From positions 51,695 through 115,694 of the forward strand of contig JAIQES010000008.1 in NCBI GenBank assembly GCA_020073705.1: a stretch of 64,000 nt of DNA, written 5' to 3'. Positions 1-8,189 of this stretch are shown here, piece after piece. Within the stretch, counting starts at the first letter, position 1; every line of letters starts with the position of its first letter. A program made the translations under genes and the position numbers. The notes under the pieces are model-generated. The model was not told the origin of the DNA. It saw nothing but the letters and a program-made list of their open reading frames with translations, and searched no databases. This DNA is from Terriglobia bacterium. GTDB lineage: Bacteria; Acidobacteriota; Terriglobia; Acidiferrales; UBA7541.

Positions 1-1377
1 TTCCCTTGGGTTGAGTTCGTCCACAAGGGAAATGTACCTTGTAAGCCCGCCCAACTGACACTTCGTGAGTTTGGAATCTCGGGAGACGCTTCTGACATCA
101 TCGTCAAATGCCTTGAGTGCAATAGTGAGAGACGCATGGCGGATGCGTTCGAGCGAGACACCAGTTTTTCGTGCCCGGCACATCATCCACACCTGAGACT
201 TATTGAACCCAAGGGATGCAAAGAGCCGGCACGGACTATCCTTCTTGGAGCCTCCAACAGTTGGTTTGCGGTTTCACTATCCGCTCTATCAATTCCTCAA
301 GCGAGTGATTGCCTCGGAAAACTCGTCGAAGAAAAGTGGGTGGATTTGAAGGGCATTGATTCCTCTGACGAAGTCCTTTTCTATCGAAAGAACATTCAGA
401 AATTTCCGGGTCTTATCATGCTCTTTTCGGAATTTAGCAATGCTGAGATCTGGGAGGCCATAGAAACAAAACGTGCAGGTGAGGGTAAGAATGAAGCGCT
501 GGTAGAGGACTTGAAGTTGCCGGAATGGCAGGTATTTTCTAATCCGGATGCAGCCACAGAGAACCGGGATTTCAAGCTGCGGAAGGTAACAGCGCCAAAA
601 GACTTCGAATTGCGGTTCGAGAATACGGTCCTAATCGAGCGTATCCGAGAAGTTAGAGCCTTGGTTGGTTACACACGAATCGAGTCGAACGCCGATTTTG
701 CTGAGGTGACACAGCTAAAAGATAGCCGGATGAGTCCGCTATCCAGAACTGCGCCGACGTGGCTACCCGCATCTGAAGTCCGCGGCGAAGGTATCTTTCT
801 CCGATTACGGGAGGATGCTGTTCTTTCTTGGGAAGCCAAGGAATCGGTCCAGGCACTTGAGAAGGAATTCTTTGAATCACACAAGCATTGGCGCAAATTG
901 CGTAGACTTGATCCGGTACATGAAGGATTCCCTGGTATCCGTTTAGTTCTTCTCCACTCCCTTGCCCATGCATTGATGCGCCAAATTGTCCTTGATTGTG
1001 GCTATAGTTCTGCAAGTATCCGCGAACGGCTCTACTCTCGCAATCGAGACGAAGAGGGGGGGCCTATGGCTGGGATTCTTCTCTACACCGCGGCTCCGGA
1101 CAGCGAAGGTACGCTTGGGGGCTTAGTCGAACTTGGTGATCCCCTGTCCCTTGGAAGACACCTTAAGCAGGCTTTTGAGAGTGTGAGAATCTGCGCGTCA
1201 GACCCGCTCTGCTCTGAACACGCGCCTTCCAACGATGGCCGCGGAATTCACGCCGCGTGTTGCCATGCTTGCCTCTTTGCGCCCGAGACTTCCTGCGAAC
1301 GCGGCAACCGCTATCTTGATCGCTCCGTTCTCGTTGAAACATTTAGCGACAATGGCACGGCATTCTTCACTGAGTGA
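1..1377 (+). CDS. drmB: DISARM protein DrmB, 3' part (DUF1998)
   Basis: The frame is open from the first base, so 458 residues are visible and the start lies left of the window. DrmB is a core subunit of the DISARM anti-phage system, which acts on incoming DNA together with the helicase-like DrmA and the phospholipase-D-like DrmC. The C-terminal third has the DUF1998 pattern seen in DrmB: an HSLAHALMRQ helix, a GGLVELG strand, and a closing cysteine cluster (CCHACLFAP then SCERGNRYLDR) probably binding metal. A KCLECN pair near the left edge may be another metal site. The gene ends three bases before drmC, so they should be one operon. The rest (drmA and a methyltransferase, if present) would be further left. 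The family call is from pattern memory and is fairly secure because drmC follows. Confidence 0.85.
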   Translation, partial: FPWVEFVHKGNVPCKPAQLTLREFGISGDASDIIVKCLECNSERRMADAFERDTSFSCPAHHPHLRLIEPKGCKEPARTILLGASNSWFAVSLSALSIPQASDCLGKLVEEKWVDLKGIDSSDEVLFYRKNIQKFPGLIMLFSEFSNAEIWEAIETKRAGEGKNEALVEDLKLPEWQVFSNPDAATENRDFKLRKVTAPKDFELRFENTVLIERIREVRALVGYTRIESNADFAEVTQLKDSRMSPLSRTAPTWLPASEVRGEGIFLRLREDAVLSWEAKESVQALEKEFFESHKHWRKLRRLDPVHEGFPGIRLVLLHSLAHALMRQIVLDCGYSSASIRERLYSRNRDEEGGPMAGILLYTAAPDSEGTLGGLVELGDPLSLGRHLKQAFESVRICASDPLCSEHAPSNDGRGIHAACCHACLFAPETSCERGNRYLDRSVLVETFSDNGTAFFTE

Positions 1378-1380
1378 CAC

Positions 1381-2175
1381 ATGAGCATGCCCGAACTCAG
1401 CTCTGCAATTGACACGCTAGTCCGGAAAGCACCGAGCTCCTGGCTTAGGGAAGTATGTCAGGTGGTGCGAGTTTGGCCTAAAGACGGTCACGCAGAAGGA
1501 ATGATCGCCAGCCTGCCTATTACGCACAATGGCGACCTCGCATTTCAGATAAGAGAACTCGTTCGGTCAGCCGAGGGAGAAATGTCATGGGAAGCTTTGG
1601 CTACTTCGATCGAAGTGTGTGCCTCGGTCCGCTCCGTCTGGGAAAGCGAACAGAACATCGAATTGCTGTGGTCTGGGCCATCACCCGCAAACCATGTTCC
1701 CGCCCGTCGAATCGATCAGGTTCTTTACGACCTGCTATGCGGCGCAAGACGAGACATTCTCTTAGTCACGTTTGCCGCCTACAAAGTTAAGCTCCTGACG
1801 GAAGCTCTTATTTCAGCAAGTAGACGGAATGTTCCCGTTCGCATGATCCTTGAGTTCGAGCAAGCATCGCTGAATCAGCTTTCGATGGATGCACTCAAAG
1901 CATTCCCACCGGATTTGATAGCCCACGCTGAAATCTATTATTGGCCACTCAGCAACAGGGAGGTCAACGAGTTGGGCAGACCAGGTAAGCTGCATGCCAA
2001 GGCGGCTGTGGTGGACGATCAAGCGTTGCTCTCCAGTGCCAACCTTACAGACGATGCGTTCAACCGGAATTTGGAAATAGGCGCACTATTTTCTGGAGGA
2101 GAGATCCCCGGAAGACTTCGAGCTCATTTTGATGAACTGATCTTGTCAGGAACTCTCGCCCGTTGGTCGTTGTAG
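1381..2175 (+). CDS. drmC: DISARM protein DrmC, phospholipase-D-like
   Basis: This 264-residue protein has a single PLD/HKD signature: H205-x-K207-x4-D212 followed by SSANLTDDAFNRN and LEIGALF, the usual layout of bacterial PLD-fold nucleases of the DrmC type. A protein with one HKD motif normally dimerises to build the active site. The N-terminal 100 residues are variable and unassigned. It starts three bases after the drmB stop and is therefore translationally close-coupled. DrmC is known as the third core DISARM gene and is partly dispensable in the studied systems. Downstream are about 290 bp in which I see no gene before the next unit. Confidence 0.87.
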   Translation: MSMPELSSAIDTLVRKAPSSWLREVCQVVRVWPKDGHAEGMIASLPITHNGDLAFQIRELVRSAEGEMSWEALATSIEVCASVRSVWESEQNIELLWSGPSPANHVPARRIDQVLYDLLCGARRDILLVTFAAYKVKLLTEALISASRRNVPVRMILEFEQASLNQLSMDALKAFPPDLIAHAEIYYWPLSNREVNELGRPGKLHAKAAVVDDQALLSSANLTDDAFNRNLEIGALFSGGEIPGRLRAHFDELILSGTLARWSL

Positions 2176-2467
2176 CAGACGAATTGTTCAAGAGTTTGGC
2201 TTTCCGATTTGTTCTTCCCTGCAGCCATTGCCTGATTCTTCGGAATGTAGCCATTGAGGTTTGCTCTGGCGGCAATATCGTTGTGTCGAGGTCATGTGAG
2301 GCGCATGAGGCCCAATCCAAATGTCAGAATCGGAAATTCTTGTTTATAGCTTAAAAACCAGTAATCGACTCGACACTAAGGTTCGAAAACCAACGGTACA
2401 ATGGGAATCGTAGGTTAGATCATTACAACTGCTACTTCAACGATGATGAAAGTGCGATGTAACAAAT

Positions 2468-3067
2468 ATGGGATGCAAACGACCAACCCCCGCCAGGAAA
2501 GACAATTTGAGTGTAAATCTGCACGACCTCGACGATACCGGGCGGCTTCATTACTTCTATCACTCTCCCTCATCAGATTTGCCCGTTCGCGATGTCCTTA
2601 ACGAGCTTTGTCAAGGGTACAAGACTGAACCCTATCTGGAGAAAGAGGCCGAGAACTATTGTTGCGAATGTATGCAAGGAAATATTCGGGGATTCTTGGG
2701 GAGTAGGGAAAAGTATCTATTCCTCGTGACAAGAATGCAGAAAGCAGCGACCAAATACCATGGGGGCCATCATCTCATCGGGTACATTAGAAAAAGGAAG
2801 GCGGGAAGTCATGAGTGGCGGCCAGGTGGGTTTTACGCCGTGCTCGGAGACGCGAAGATCTATTCGTTCCATGATGCATATCCCCTCGAATCGATGGCCA
2901 ACTTCAGGCATTACCCGCGGAAAGTGAATGAGCGAATAACCGCGACGATCTTGGATCACTTCGGCGACGGCCGGAGCATTCTAAATGAATGCCTAGTCGA
3001 ACTCGAAAGACTAAAGAAGGATCTTCCTGAAAGTGAAAGAAGAAAGCAGGCCAAGGAATGCAGGTAG
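2468..3067 (+). CDS. Hypothetical protein paired with Nmad3-like gene
   Basis: This is a 199-residue soluble protein that I cannot assign. Visible features are a CCEC cysteine pair near residue 60, alternating hydrophobic strands (KYLFLVTR, HHLIGYI, GFYAVLGDAKIYSFHDAYPLE) that suggest a beta-rich fold of the ASCH/EVE/Nmad size class, and a highly charged C-terminal helix. Its last 10 bases overlap the start of the next gene, so the two are translationally coupled and probably act together. With an Nmad3-type partner and DISARM immediately upstream, a role in handling modified or foreign DNA is the natural inference, but nothing in the sequence identifies a catalytic site. Confidence 0.6.
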   Translation: MGCKRPTPARKDNLSVNLHDLDDTGRLHYFYHSPSSDLPVRDVLNELCQGYKTEPYLEKEAENYCCECMQGNIRGFLGSREKYLFLVTRMQKAATKYHGGHHLIGYIRKRKAGSHEWRPGGFYAVLGDAKIYSFHDAYPLESMANFRHYPRKVNERITATILDHFGDGRSILNECLVELERLKKDLPESERRKQAKECR

Positions 3068-3774
3068 TGCTGCTGCGGGTGGGCATTGATACTGGCGCTG
3101 GAGGTATCCACGGACCGCTTTTCAAGGACGGTTCATTCGAGTACATACCGATTCCAGACGGGTGGAACATGGATCCTAGAACCTACGGCAATACAAAAGG
3201 CAGGCACGGGCGCTCGCTCGTTGATTATTTCCTAGGTTCCCGACGTGCGAAGGTATTCAAGCAGGCCATCCACTTCGATCCTGAGTTCACCACATACACA
3301 TATGGCGATCCGACGCTTGGTCCTAAATCATCTCTTCGTAAACTCGTCGAAGGAGATCTATTGGCCTTCTATGGCGGATTGGAGGGTTGGGGTTTCCAAT
3401 GTTCGCCAGCGTTGTACCTAATCGGCTACTTCGAGGTCTTAAGAGCAGGGCTCGCGCCCAGTTTCACAAGTAGCGAAATGCGACGACTGTTTGGGAACAA
3501 CTTTCATGTCAAACATCGGAAGATTCTGGAAGATCAACGGGAGCGCTTAGTTCTAGTCAAAGGAGGAGTAGGTAGCAGGCTGTTGCAGAAGGCCGTCCGG
3601 ATTAGTTCGCTTGGAAAGAACTCCGATGGGCGCCCCTTGCACAGGCTGTCAAGAAAGATGCAGGAAATCTTTGGGGATTTCGACGGCCGCACCAGCATCG
3701 AGCGTAGCCCTCCTCGTTGGGTTTTTCCAGAGTTCACAGCACGCGCCGCCAAGTTTGTACGGAGCCTCATGTGA
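3058..3774 (+). CDS. Nmad3-like nucleotide-modification associated protein
   Basis: This is a 238-residue protein. The N-terminus (VVLLRVGIDTGAGGIHGPLF, then FEYIPIP) and the middle (HFDPEF, GDLLAFYGGLEGW, LYLIGYFEV) follow the conserved layout of Pfam Nmad3, 'nucleotide modification associated domain 3', described by comparative genomics near phage and bacterial base-modification genes. The biochemical role of that family is not established. The start at 3058 overlaps the upstream hypothetical by 10 bases and has AAGGA just ahead of it. It sits two genes after drmC, which fits a defence or DNA-modification context. The tail past residue 180 is basic. Confidence is good for the family and low for any mechanism. 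Confidence 0.7.
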   Translation: MQVVLLRVGIDTGAGGIHGPLFKDGSFEYIPIPDGWNMDPRTYGNTKGRHGRSLVDYFLGSRRAKVFKQAIHFDPEFTTYTYGDPTLGPKSSLRKLVEGDLLAFYGGLEGWGFQCSPALYLIGYFEVLRAGLAPSFTSSEMRRLFGNNFHVKHRKILEDQRERLVLVKGGVGSRLLQKAVRISSLGKNSDGRPLHRLSRKMQEIFGDFDGRTSIERSPPRWVFPEFTARAAKFVRSLM

Positions 3775-3956
3775 GAACAAGAAATGCCCGGAAGAATATA
3801 CTTTCTTGTATGGGGTCAGGCTCTTTCTTGCCAAGATTCCTTTCGCCGCGAGCATTTTCCGCTAGCGCTCATCCGCTAAAGTTGGGAATCCGCGCAGCAA
3901 TTGCGGGTGTGCCTCCTTTCAGATTGTTTTGGTGGTCGGCATGAATAACACTTCGG

Positions 3957-3988
3957 CGGACTCAAAATCCGTGAGGTTCGAATGAACC
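3957..3988 (+). other. tRNA-Leu(CAA)-like anticodon-arm fragment
   Basis: Bases 3957-3972 can fold as a five-pair stem (one G-T) around a seven-base loop CTCAAAA, the exact anticodon arm of many bacterial tRNA-Leu(CAA) genes. They are followed at 3975-3988 by GGTTC-GAAT-GAACC, which mimics a T arm. No acceptor stem, D arm or long variable arm is recognisable, so it is not a functional tRNA. It may be a tRNA-derived attachment-site remnant. It overlaps the start of the GIY-YIG gene at 3982. Confidence 0.35.
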
Positions 3989-4719
3989 GGTCAGAGGTCG
4001 AATCATTTCCGGCAGAAGTGGCGCGCAAGCTCAAGACCTATGTTTACAGGCTTATTGACCCGCGAAACGGAGAGACCTTCTATGTCGGGAAGGGGCAGGG
4101 CGATCGCGTATTCTCTCATATTCGCGGCGAGCAGAAGCTGGAAGGCGATGAGCTCGACAACAAACTAAAGCGCATCCGGGAAATGCGGATTGCTGGGTTC
4201 GAGGTCGCCCATGTTATCCATCGCCACGGCATGGATGAAAAGACTGCCTTCGAGGTTGAGGCCGCTCTCATCGATGCATATCCGGGGCTCACCAATATTG
4301 TTGGCGGAGCGGGTGGCAATGACTACGGGACGATGCATGCCAAGGAGATAATTCGTCGCTACTCTGCCGAGCCTGCAGTGTTCCAGCATAAGGCCTTGCT
4401 GATCAGCGTAAATAGGACCGCCACCGAGACATCGTTGTATGAGGCAACACGTTACGCCTGGAAGATCAGCAAGTCCAAAGCCAAGGATGCGGAAGTCATA
4501 CTCGCCACCCTGCAAGGTCTCATCGTTGGCGCCTTTGTTGCGGACGACTGGCTTGAAGCAACGGCAGAGAACTTCCCGGGTCGCGAAGATGTGCCCGGGC
4601 GCCCTTGGCTTTATTGGGCGGGAGGCACCTCCCGATATCAAAGTGCTGTATGTGGGCAAGCGCGTCCCTGACGAATACCCAAGCGCGGCGCGGCGAATCC
4701 AATCAAGTATACTTGGTAG
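3982..4719 (+). pseudogene. GIY-YIG nuclease-family protein, frame-disrupted
   Basis: The N-terminal domain is GIY-YIG-like: VYR at residues 21-23, YVGKG at 34-38, then R42 and a later acidic helix ([11 protein letters not shown]), as in the LEM3-like branch of this nuclease superfamily. The first frame reaches a stop at 4671. However, residues [21 protein letters not shown] lie in the +1 frame between about 4615 and 4678. The C-terminal PKRGAANPIKYTW then returns to the original frame and ends with TAG at 4717-4719. Two opposite single-base shifts therefore interrupt a gene of about 245 codons. This is either a decayed gene, a sequencing problem, or less likely programmed shifting. Function is inferred from the fold only. 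Confidence 0.65.
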
Positions 4720-4870
4720 AGTTTGGGGGCAGTATTTGTAGTGCAATTCGCGTAAGGTGATCATCGACGGTGGCGTGCGGTGGGGCCGAATAAACGAATG
4801 GAGCCAGCGCGCTCTTGATCTTGGCGGTGCGCAGCTAATTCATGGGAGTTAGCCTGCGCGAACAATCAAC

Positions 4871-5632
4871 GTGGCACTCTACGAAAAACCCGTTCGGCTT
4901 CTCATGCGAGACATGGTTGCGGACCTCGGCCTTAAAAAAGCCGACATCCTCGCCAAGGAACGCGTCATCTCATGGTTCGCGCAAAAGTACCCTCGAGTCA
5001 AAGAGGGGACTATATCGGCCCATCTCATCCGGCTATCAACTAACGCGACCAGTCGGGTGCACTACAGCGCGAAGCCGGGGGATGACGATCTGTTTTTCCA
5101 ACTCGATGGCGGTCATTTCCGACTTTACGACCCTGCAACGGATCCAGTGCCAATTCATGAGAAATCTCAAGGTGCCAGTTCGCAGGCTCCCGAGGTAGCT
5201 GAAGAAAAGGAGCCGCCGACGGAGTTCGCCTACGAAACCGATCTTCGCGACTTTCTTGCTAAGAATCTATCGGTTTTAGAGCCAGGTCTTCACCTATATC
5301 AAGACGAGGGCATTACCGGAGTCGAGTTTCCAGCGGGTGGGCGGTTCATCGACATTCTTGCTGTCGATGCGCAAGACAAGCTAGTCGTAGTGGAGTTGAA
5401 GGTCTCTCGCGGGTACGATCGTGTCGTCGGTCAACTACTTCGGTACATGGCATGGGTCGCGACTCACCAGGCGGAGACTGGCCAAAACGTTCGCGGCATT
5501 ATAGTAGCCCGTGAAATATCGGAGGACCTGCTGCTTGCGTGCTCGACGCTGCCAAACGTCGAGCTGTTTGAGTACCAGCTATCGGTCACGCTTAGAAGGG
5601 TCCATTTTGATGCCGCGAAGCCAAACACGTGA
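4871..5632 (+). CDS. NucS/DUF91-like nuclease with N-terminal winged-helix-like region
   Basis: This is a 253-residue protein. The C-terminal half has a PD-(D/E)XK arrangement: D161 in RFIDILAVD, E175-x-K177 in VVVELKV, and Q188 in GQLLRYM, as in the catalytic domain of NucS/EndoMS and DUF91 nucleases. The N-terminal 90 residues (helix-rich, KERVISWFAQKYP then ISAHLIRLSTNATSR) resemble a DNA-binding winged helix found on restriction-type proteins, joined by an acidic low-complexity linker (about 97-118). The start is GTG; it has no strong Shine-Dalgarno. It is more like a stand-alone restriction-associated nuclease than housekeeping NucS, judging by length and the defence neighbourhood. Confidence 0.7.
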   Translation: MALYEKPVRLLMRDMVADLGLKKADILAKERVISWFAQKYPRVKEGTISAHLIRLSTNATSRVHYSAKPGDDDLFFQLDGGHFRLYDPATDPVPIHEKSQGASSQAPEVAEEKEPPTEFAYETDLRDFLAKNLSVLEPGLHLYQDEGITGVEFPAGGRFIDILAVDAQDKLVVVELKVSRGYDRVVGQLLRYMAWVATHQAETGQNVRGIIVAREISEDLLLACSTLPNVELFEYQLSVTLRRVHFDAAKPNT

Positions 5633-6076
5633 TTGCGACCTAGGAGCTACGATTCCTGCACGCCGAGACACTATCGCCTGACGACTATTCATGTGACCTC
5701 GACGGTCGCTTGTCCCGGCAGTTGGCTTACCGTACGTGTGCTCCAGTGCGGCATTCCGTATCTCAGCTTGCGAAAATCTCGATCTAGTGACTCCGCAAGA
5801 GACCTCCTCTTTTTTGCCATGAAGTAATCTGTCACTACTGAAACAGACTTTTAGGTAAGTCCGAGCTTCTAACCCAGGCCCGTTCAAATCATGTCAGCAA
5901 TTGGTTCTGAGCACTTCTCCCGGGCTTGCCAGACCAACCTCTCCAAGAGGCCCACACGCGAGGCGACATCTTCGAAATCGGATAGCCACCTGGTGAGCAG
6001 GTAAGACCAAAATCGGGATTTTTGTTTCGAGCCCGGGGGGTCTTTCCTACACACAAATCCCAACAAGGAGCTAAGC
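5633..6076 (+). other. Intergenic region, no gene seen
   Basis: These 444 bp separate the defence genes from the small-gene array. Short frames exist on both strands but lack ribosome-binding sites and family patterns. The promoter of the array probably lies in the last 100 bp. I could not pick -10/-35 boxes with confidence. Confidence 0.4.
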
Positions 6077-6508
6077 ATGTCTCAACCCGATGGTACACGT
6101 GTGTCTGCATGGACCCGGCTGCGATCTTCCGCGGTCGGCAAATACAAAGCAGTGCAACTCTCAATCGAAAGGAGGTCGTTCGAACGCAACCTGGAAAAGA
6201 TCGTCCGGAATGCTCTTGCTCATCAATCGGTCGGGCTGCCGGCCGGCCATCCCCAATACAAGCTGCTTCGACAACAGGCGGACTCAACGTGTGCAAAGTT
6301 TGCACACCGTTGGGATATCGATCCCAACCTGCTCGACGCACAGATCCCCGCAATCAGGAAGCTGAAGTCACTCGCAGATCCTCCTCCCAAACCAGAGCCT
6401 GCAGTTCTGGTTTCTATGGGAGTTGCTGGTACGGTGGTGCTTTTCTTCCTGATGGGAGTCCTCGCTGGTCTCGCCAGCGTTGGCTACCACCTGATCGGAG
6501 GCCGTTAA
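6077..6508 (+). CDS. Hypothetical protein with C-terminal membrane segment
   Basis: This 143-residue protein begins after a clear AAGGAGC ribosome-binding site. A basic, helix-rich N-terminal part is followed by a proline-rich stretch and a hydrophobic segment near residues 110-136 (VLVSMGVAGTVVLFFLMGVL). That predicts a cytoplasmic domain anchored at the C-terminus. It is the first gene of the co-directional array and the next gene starts two bases after its stop. I do not recognise a family. Confidence 0.65.
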   Translation: MSQPDGTRVSAWTRLRSSAVGKYKAVQLSIERRSFERNLEKIVRNALAHQSVGLPAGHPQYKLLRQQADSTCAKFAHRWDIDPNLLDAQIPAIRKLKSLADPPPKPEPAVLVSMGVAGTVVLFFLMGVLAGLASVGYHLIGGR

Positions 6509-6510
6509 TC

Positions 6511-6831
6511 ATGCTCCTTGAGTTGATTGTGGCAACCGAAGCGTCCGTGCTCTCTGCCTCGTGGATTCGGCGATCTCGAATGAGACGCCGACAAATCCTG
6601 ATGGGCGGAAGCACACCTGAAATCAATCTGCCGTTTCTCGATCGCTACCTCAGACAACAAACAACCAACCCAACGAGGCTTCAGACCTTTGCAGCGCAGA
6701 AACTGGCTGCGGTCTGTCGCCACGCCGTCCACACCCAAGCATTCGAACTCCTGGTCCTGAAGCTAATCCAATCCGCATCCCGCCGGTTTCGGCGGGAGTC
6801 GGAAATCTCAAAAGTGGAGGTGATTCTGTGA
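6511..6831 (+). CDS. Hypothetical basic protein
   Basis: This 106-residue, Arg-rich protein starts at the ATG directly after GGAGG, two bases past the previous stop. The longer upstream frame is a shadow of the previous gene. It overlaps the GTG start of the next gene by four bases (GTGA), so 6077-7166 forms one translationally linked trio. Content is mostly helical with a basic tail (SRRFRRESE). No known domain was recognised. The context is mobile-element cargo. Confidence 0.5.
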   Translation: MLLELIVATEASVLSASWIRRSRMRRRQILMGGSTPEINLPFLDRYLRQQTTNPTRLQTFAAQKLAAVCRHAVHTQAFELLVLKLIQSASRRFRRESEISKVEVIL

Positions 6832-7166
6832 ATCTCACCCCGTCACAAAAGGGCTCGTTCCTTGCAGGTATCGGTCTCTGGGTGCTCATCTGGGCTTCCA
6901 TCTGGAAGGCAGATGACATCGCCCGGGCCATGCACGTTCAGCGATGGTTCAATTCCGGTCGCTGTATACGCTGGATTGGCCGGCACAAGAGCACATCTCT
7001 GCTCGGAACCGAACTCGTTAACTATGGCACGCATGGCCTCGATCCGCTGGGCGTCTCGTTCTCGCTCGGCGGAACGTTGGTGAACGTGCTCTTCATTTAT
7101 CTATTCCTGCCTTGTCTGGAAAAGCTGCTCCGCCAGAGGGGCATGACCACCGCAACACTCCAGTAA
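6828..7166 (+). CDS. Hypothetical small membrane protein
   Basis: This 112-residue protein starts with GTG inside the previous stop (GTGA overlap), preceded by GGAGGTGATT. It has two hydrophobic stretches, near residues 10-24 (GSFLAGIGLWVLIWASIW) and 78-95 (LGGTLVNVLFIYLFLPCL), and so probably spans the membrane twice. It is the third member of a coupled trio whose first protein also has a membrane segment, suggesting a membrane-associated complex. I do not recognise a family. Confidence 0.6.
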   Translation: MNLTPSQKGSFLAGIGLWVLIWASIWKADDIARAMHVQRWFNSGRCIRWIGRHKSTSLLGTELVNYGTHGLDPLGVSFSLGGTLVNVLFIYLFLPCLEKLLRQRGMTTATLQ

Positions 7167-7263
7167 GAACAATCCGGGACCACATTAGTCTCGCTGCCTG
7201 CCCATTCGAACCTGAGTGGGCAGGAGGAGTGGCTAAAGGTCACTCAGAAAAGGAAGTGCAACC

Positions 7264-7488
7264 ATGCGTATGTCCATTGGTGTTCCAGGAATCAGCGTTT
7301 ACTTCGATCACTGTCAGATCAAACCGTTCATCAAGGATCACTCCAAGAAGGCGAAGGACCTCTTTAATGAGCGGGTTGTTCCTGCGGTGCTTCGGGGTAC
7401 ATGCAAGGCGTTGGAAGTGGTCGCGAATAACACTGCCGATGCTCACGATTACCTGATCAGCAAAACCAAACCTAAGAAGTCCGCATGA
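7264..7488 (+). CDS. Hypothetical small basic protein
   Basis: This 74-residue protein is preceded by AAAAGGAAG seven bases ahead of ATG. It has a Lys-rich middle and tail (IKDHSKKAKD, KTKPKKSA) with an amphipathic helix between. It is soluble, with no cysteines beyond two and no motif I can name. It is placed singly between the membrane trio and the next pair. Confidence 0.5.
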   Translation: MRMSIGVPGISVYFDHCQIKPFIKDHSKKAKDLFNERVVPAVLRGTCKALEVVANNTADAHDYLISKTKPKKSA

Positions 7489-7522
7489 TGCAGAACGACA
7501 CTCACACAAAAAGGAGACGACA

Positions 7523-7780
7523 ATGCAGAAATATCTGGTAGTGAGCTACGACGATGATCAGCAGCAATGGTTTTGGGATTACGTCGCGGCAAAGACGGCG
7601 GAAGACGCAGTGGCCCATGTCTGCGAGAGACGCCCTTACGTCATCGCGGCAGATGCGGCTTCTCTGTCTCATGTGCAGAGCATCGCCCGTGACCTGAAAA
7701 ACCGCCCTATCGCCCGAATCATCCACCAATTCAACTGTGACACAGCAACACCAGAAGAAAAAGGAGGCAACGAACTATGA
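7523..7780 (+). CDS. Hypothetical small protein
   Basis: This 85-residue acidic-to-neutral protein has a strong AAAAAGGAG ribosome-binding site. The beginning (MQKYLVVSYDDDQQQWFWDYVAA) looks like a short beta strand and turn followed by an alpha helix, as in small phage-like accessory proteins. Its last four bases overlap the next ATG (ATGA), coupling it to a zinc-ribbon mini-protein. Function is unknown. Confidence 0.55.
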   Translation: MQKYLVVSYDDDQQQWFWDYVAAKTAEDAVAHVCERRPYVIAADAASLSHVQSIARDLKNRPIARIIHQFNCDTATPEEKGGNEL

Positions 7781-8007
7781 AACCAGAAAAAGCAAAGAAG
7801 TACCTTGAACAGCGCGGCCTCGCCTGTCTCTTTTGCGGTTCCTGGGACATCGAGGGTGGTTCCATGGACTTCGATGCGGGTGAAATCGCTCAGAGAATCT
7901 CTTGCCACAAATGCGACGAGAGGTGGACGGATGTCTACAAGCTCGTGGCCGTGGCGGACCCAGACTCTGGGGCGACCATCGCGTCGATCTCCATTCAAGC
8001 AGAGTAA
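7777..8007 (+). CDS. Zinc-ribbon mini-protein
   Basis: This 76-residue protein has CLFC at residues 17-20 and CHKC at 43-46, the spacing of a two-knuckle zinc ribbon. Between them is an acidic strand region (IEGGSMDFDAGEIAQRIS), and the end is a beta-rich tail. Such ribbons bind nucleic acid or partner proteins. No DNA target can be inferred. ATGA overlap with the previous gene shows coupling. Confidence 0.6.
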   Translation: MKPEKAKKYLEQRGLACLFCGSWDIEGGSMDFDAGEIAQRISCHKCDERWTDVYKLVAVADPDSGATIASISIQAE

Positions 8008-8189
8008 AGAAAACGATCTCTCCCTTCTGTTCCTCTATTCGCCTCAGGATCTCTTCCCGCCGATCGTAGTCCTGACCTCGTAATCCGTAAGTTCTCCAGT
8101 CTCGCCTCAATCCATTTCCCCTGAACTCAAACACTCCCCGGTCGGGGTGTGTCTGCACGCAGTCAATTCCACAAAAAAGGAGCTGTGTC

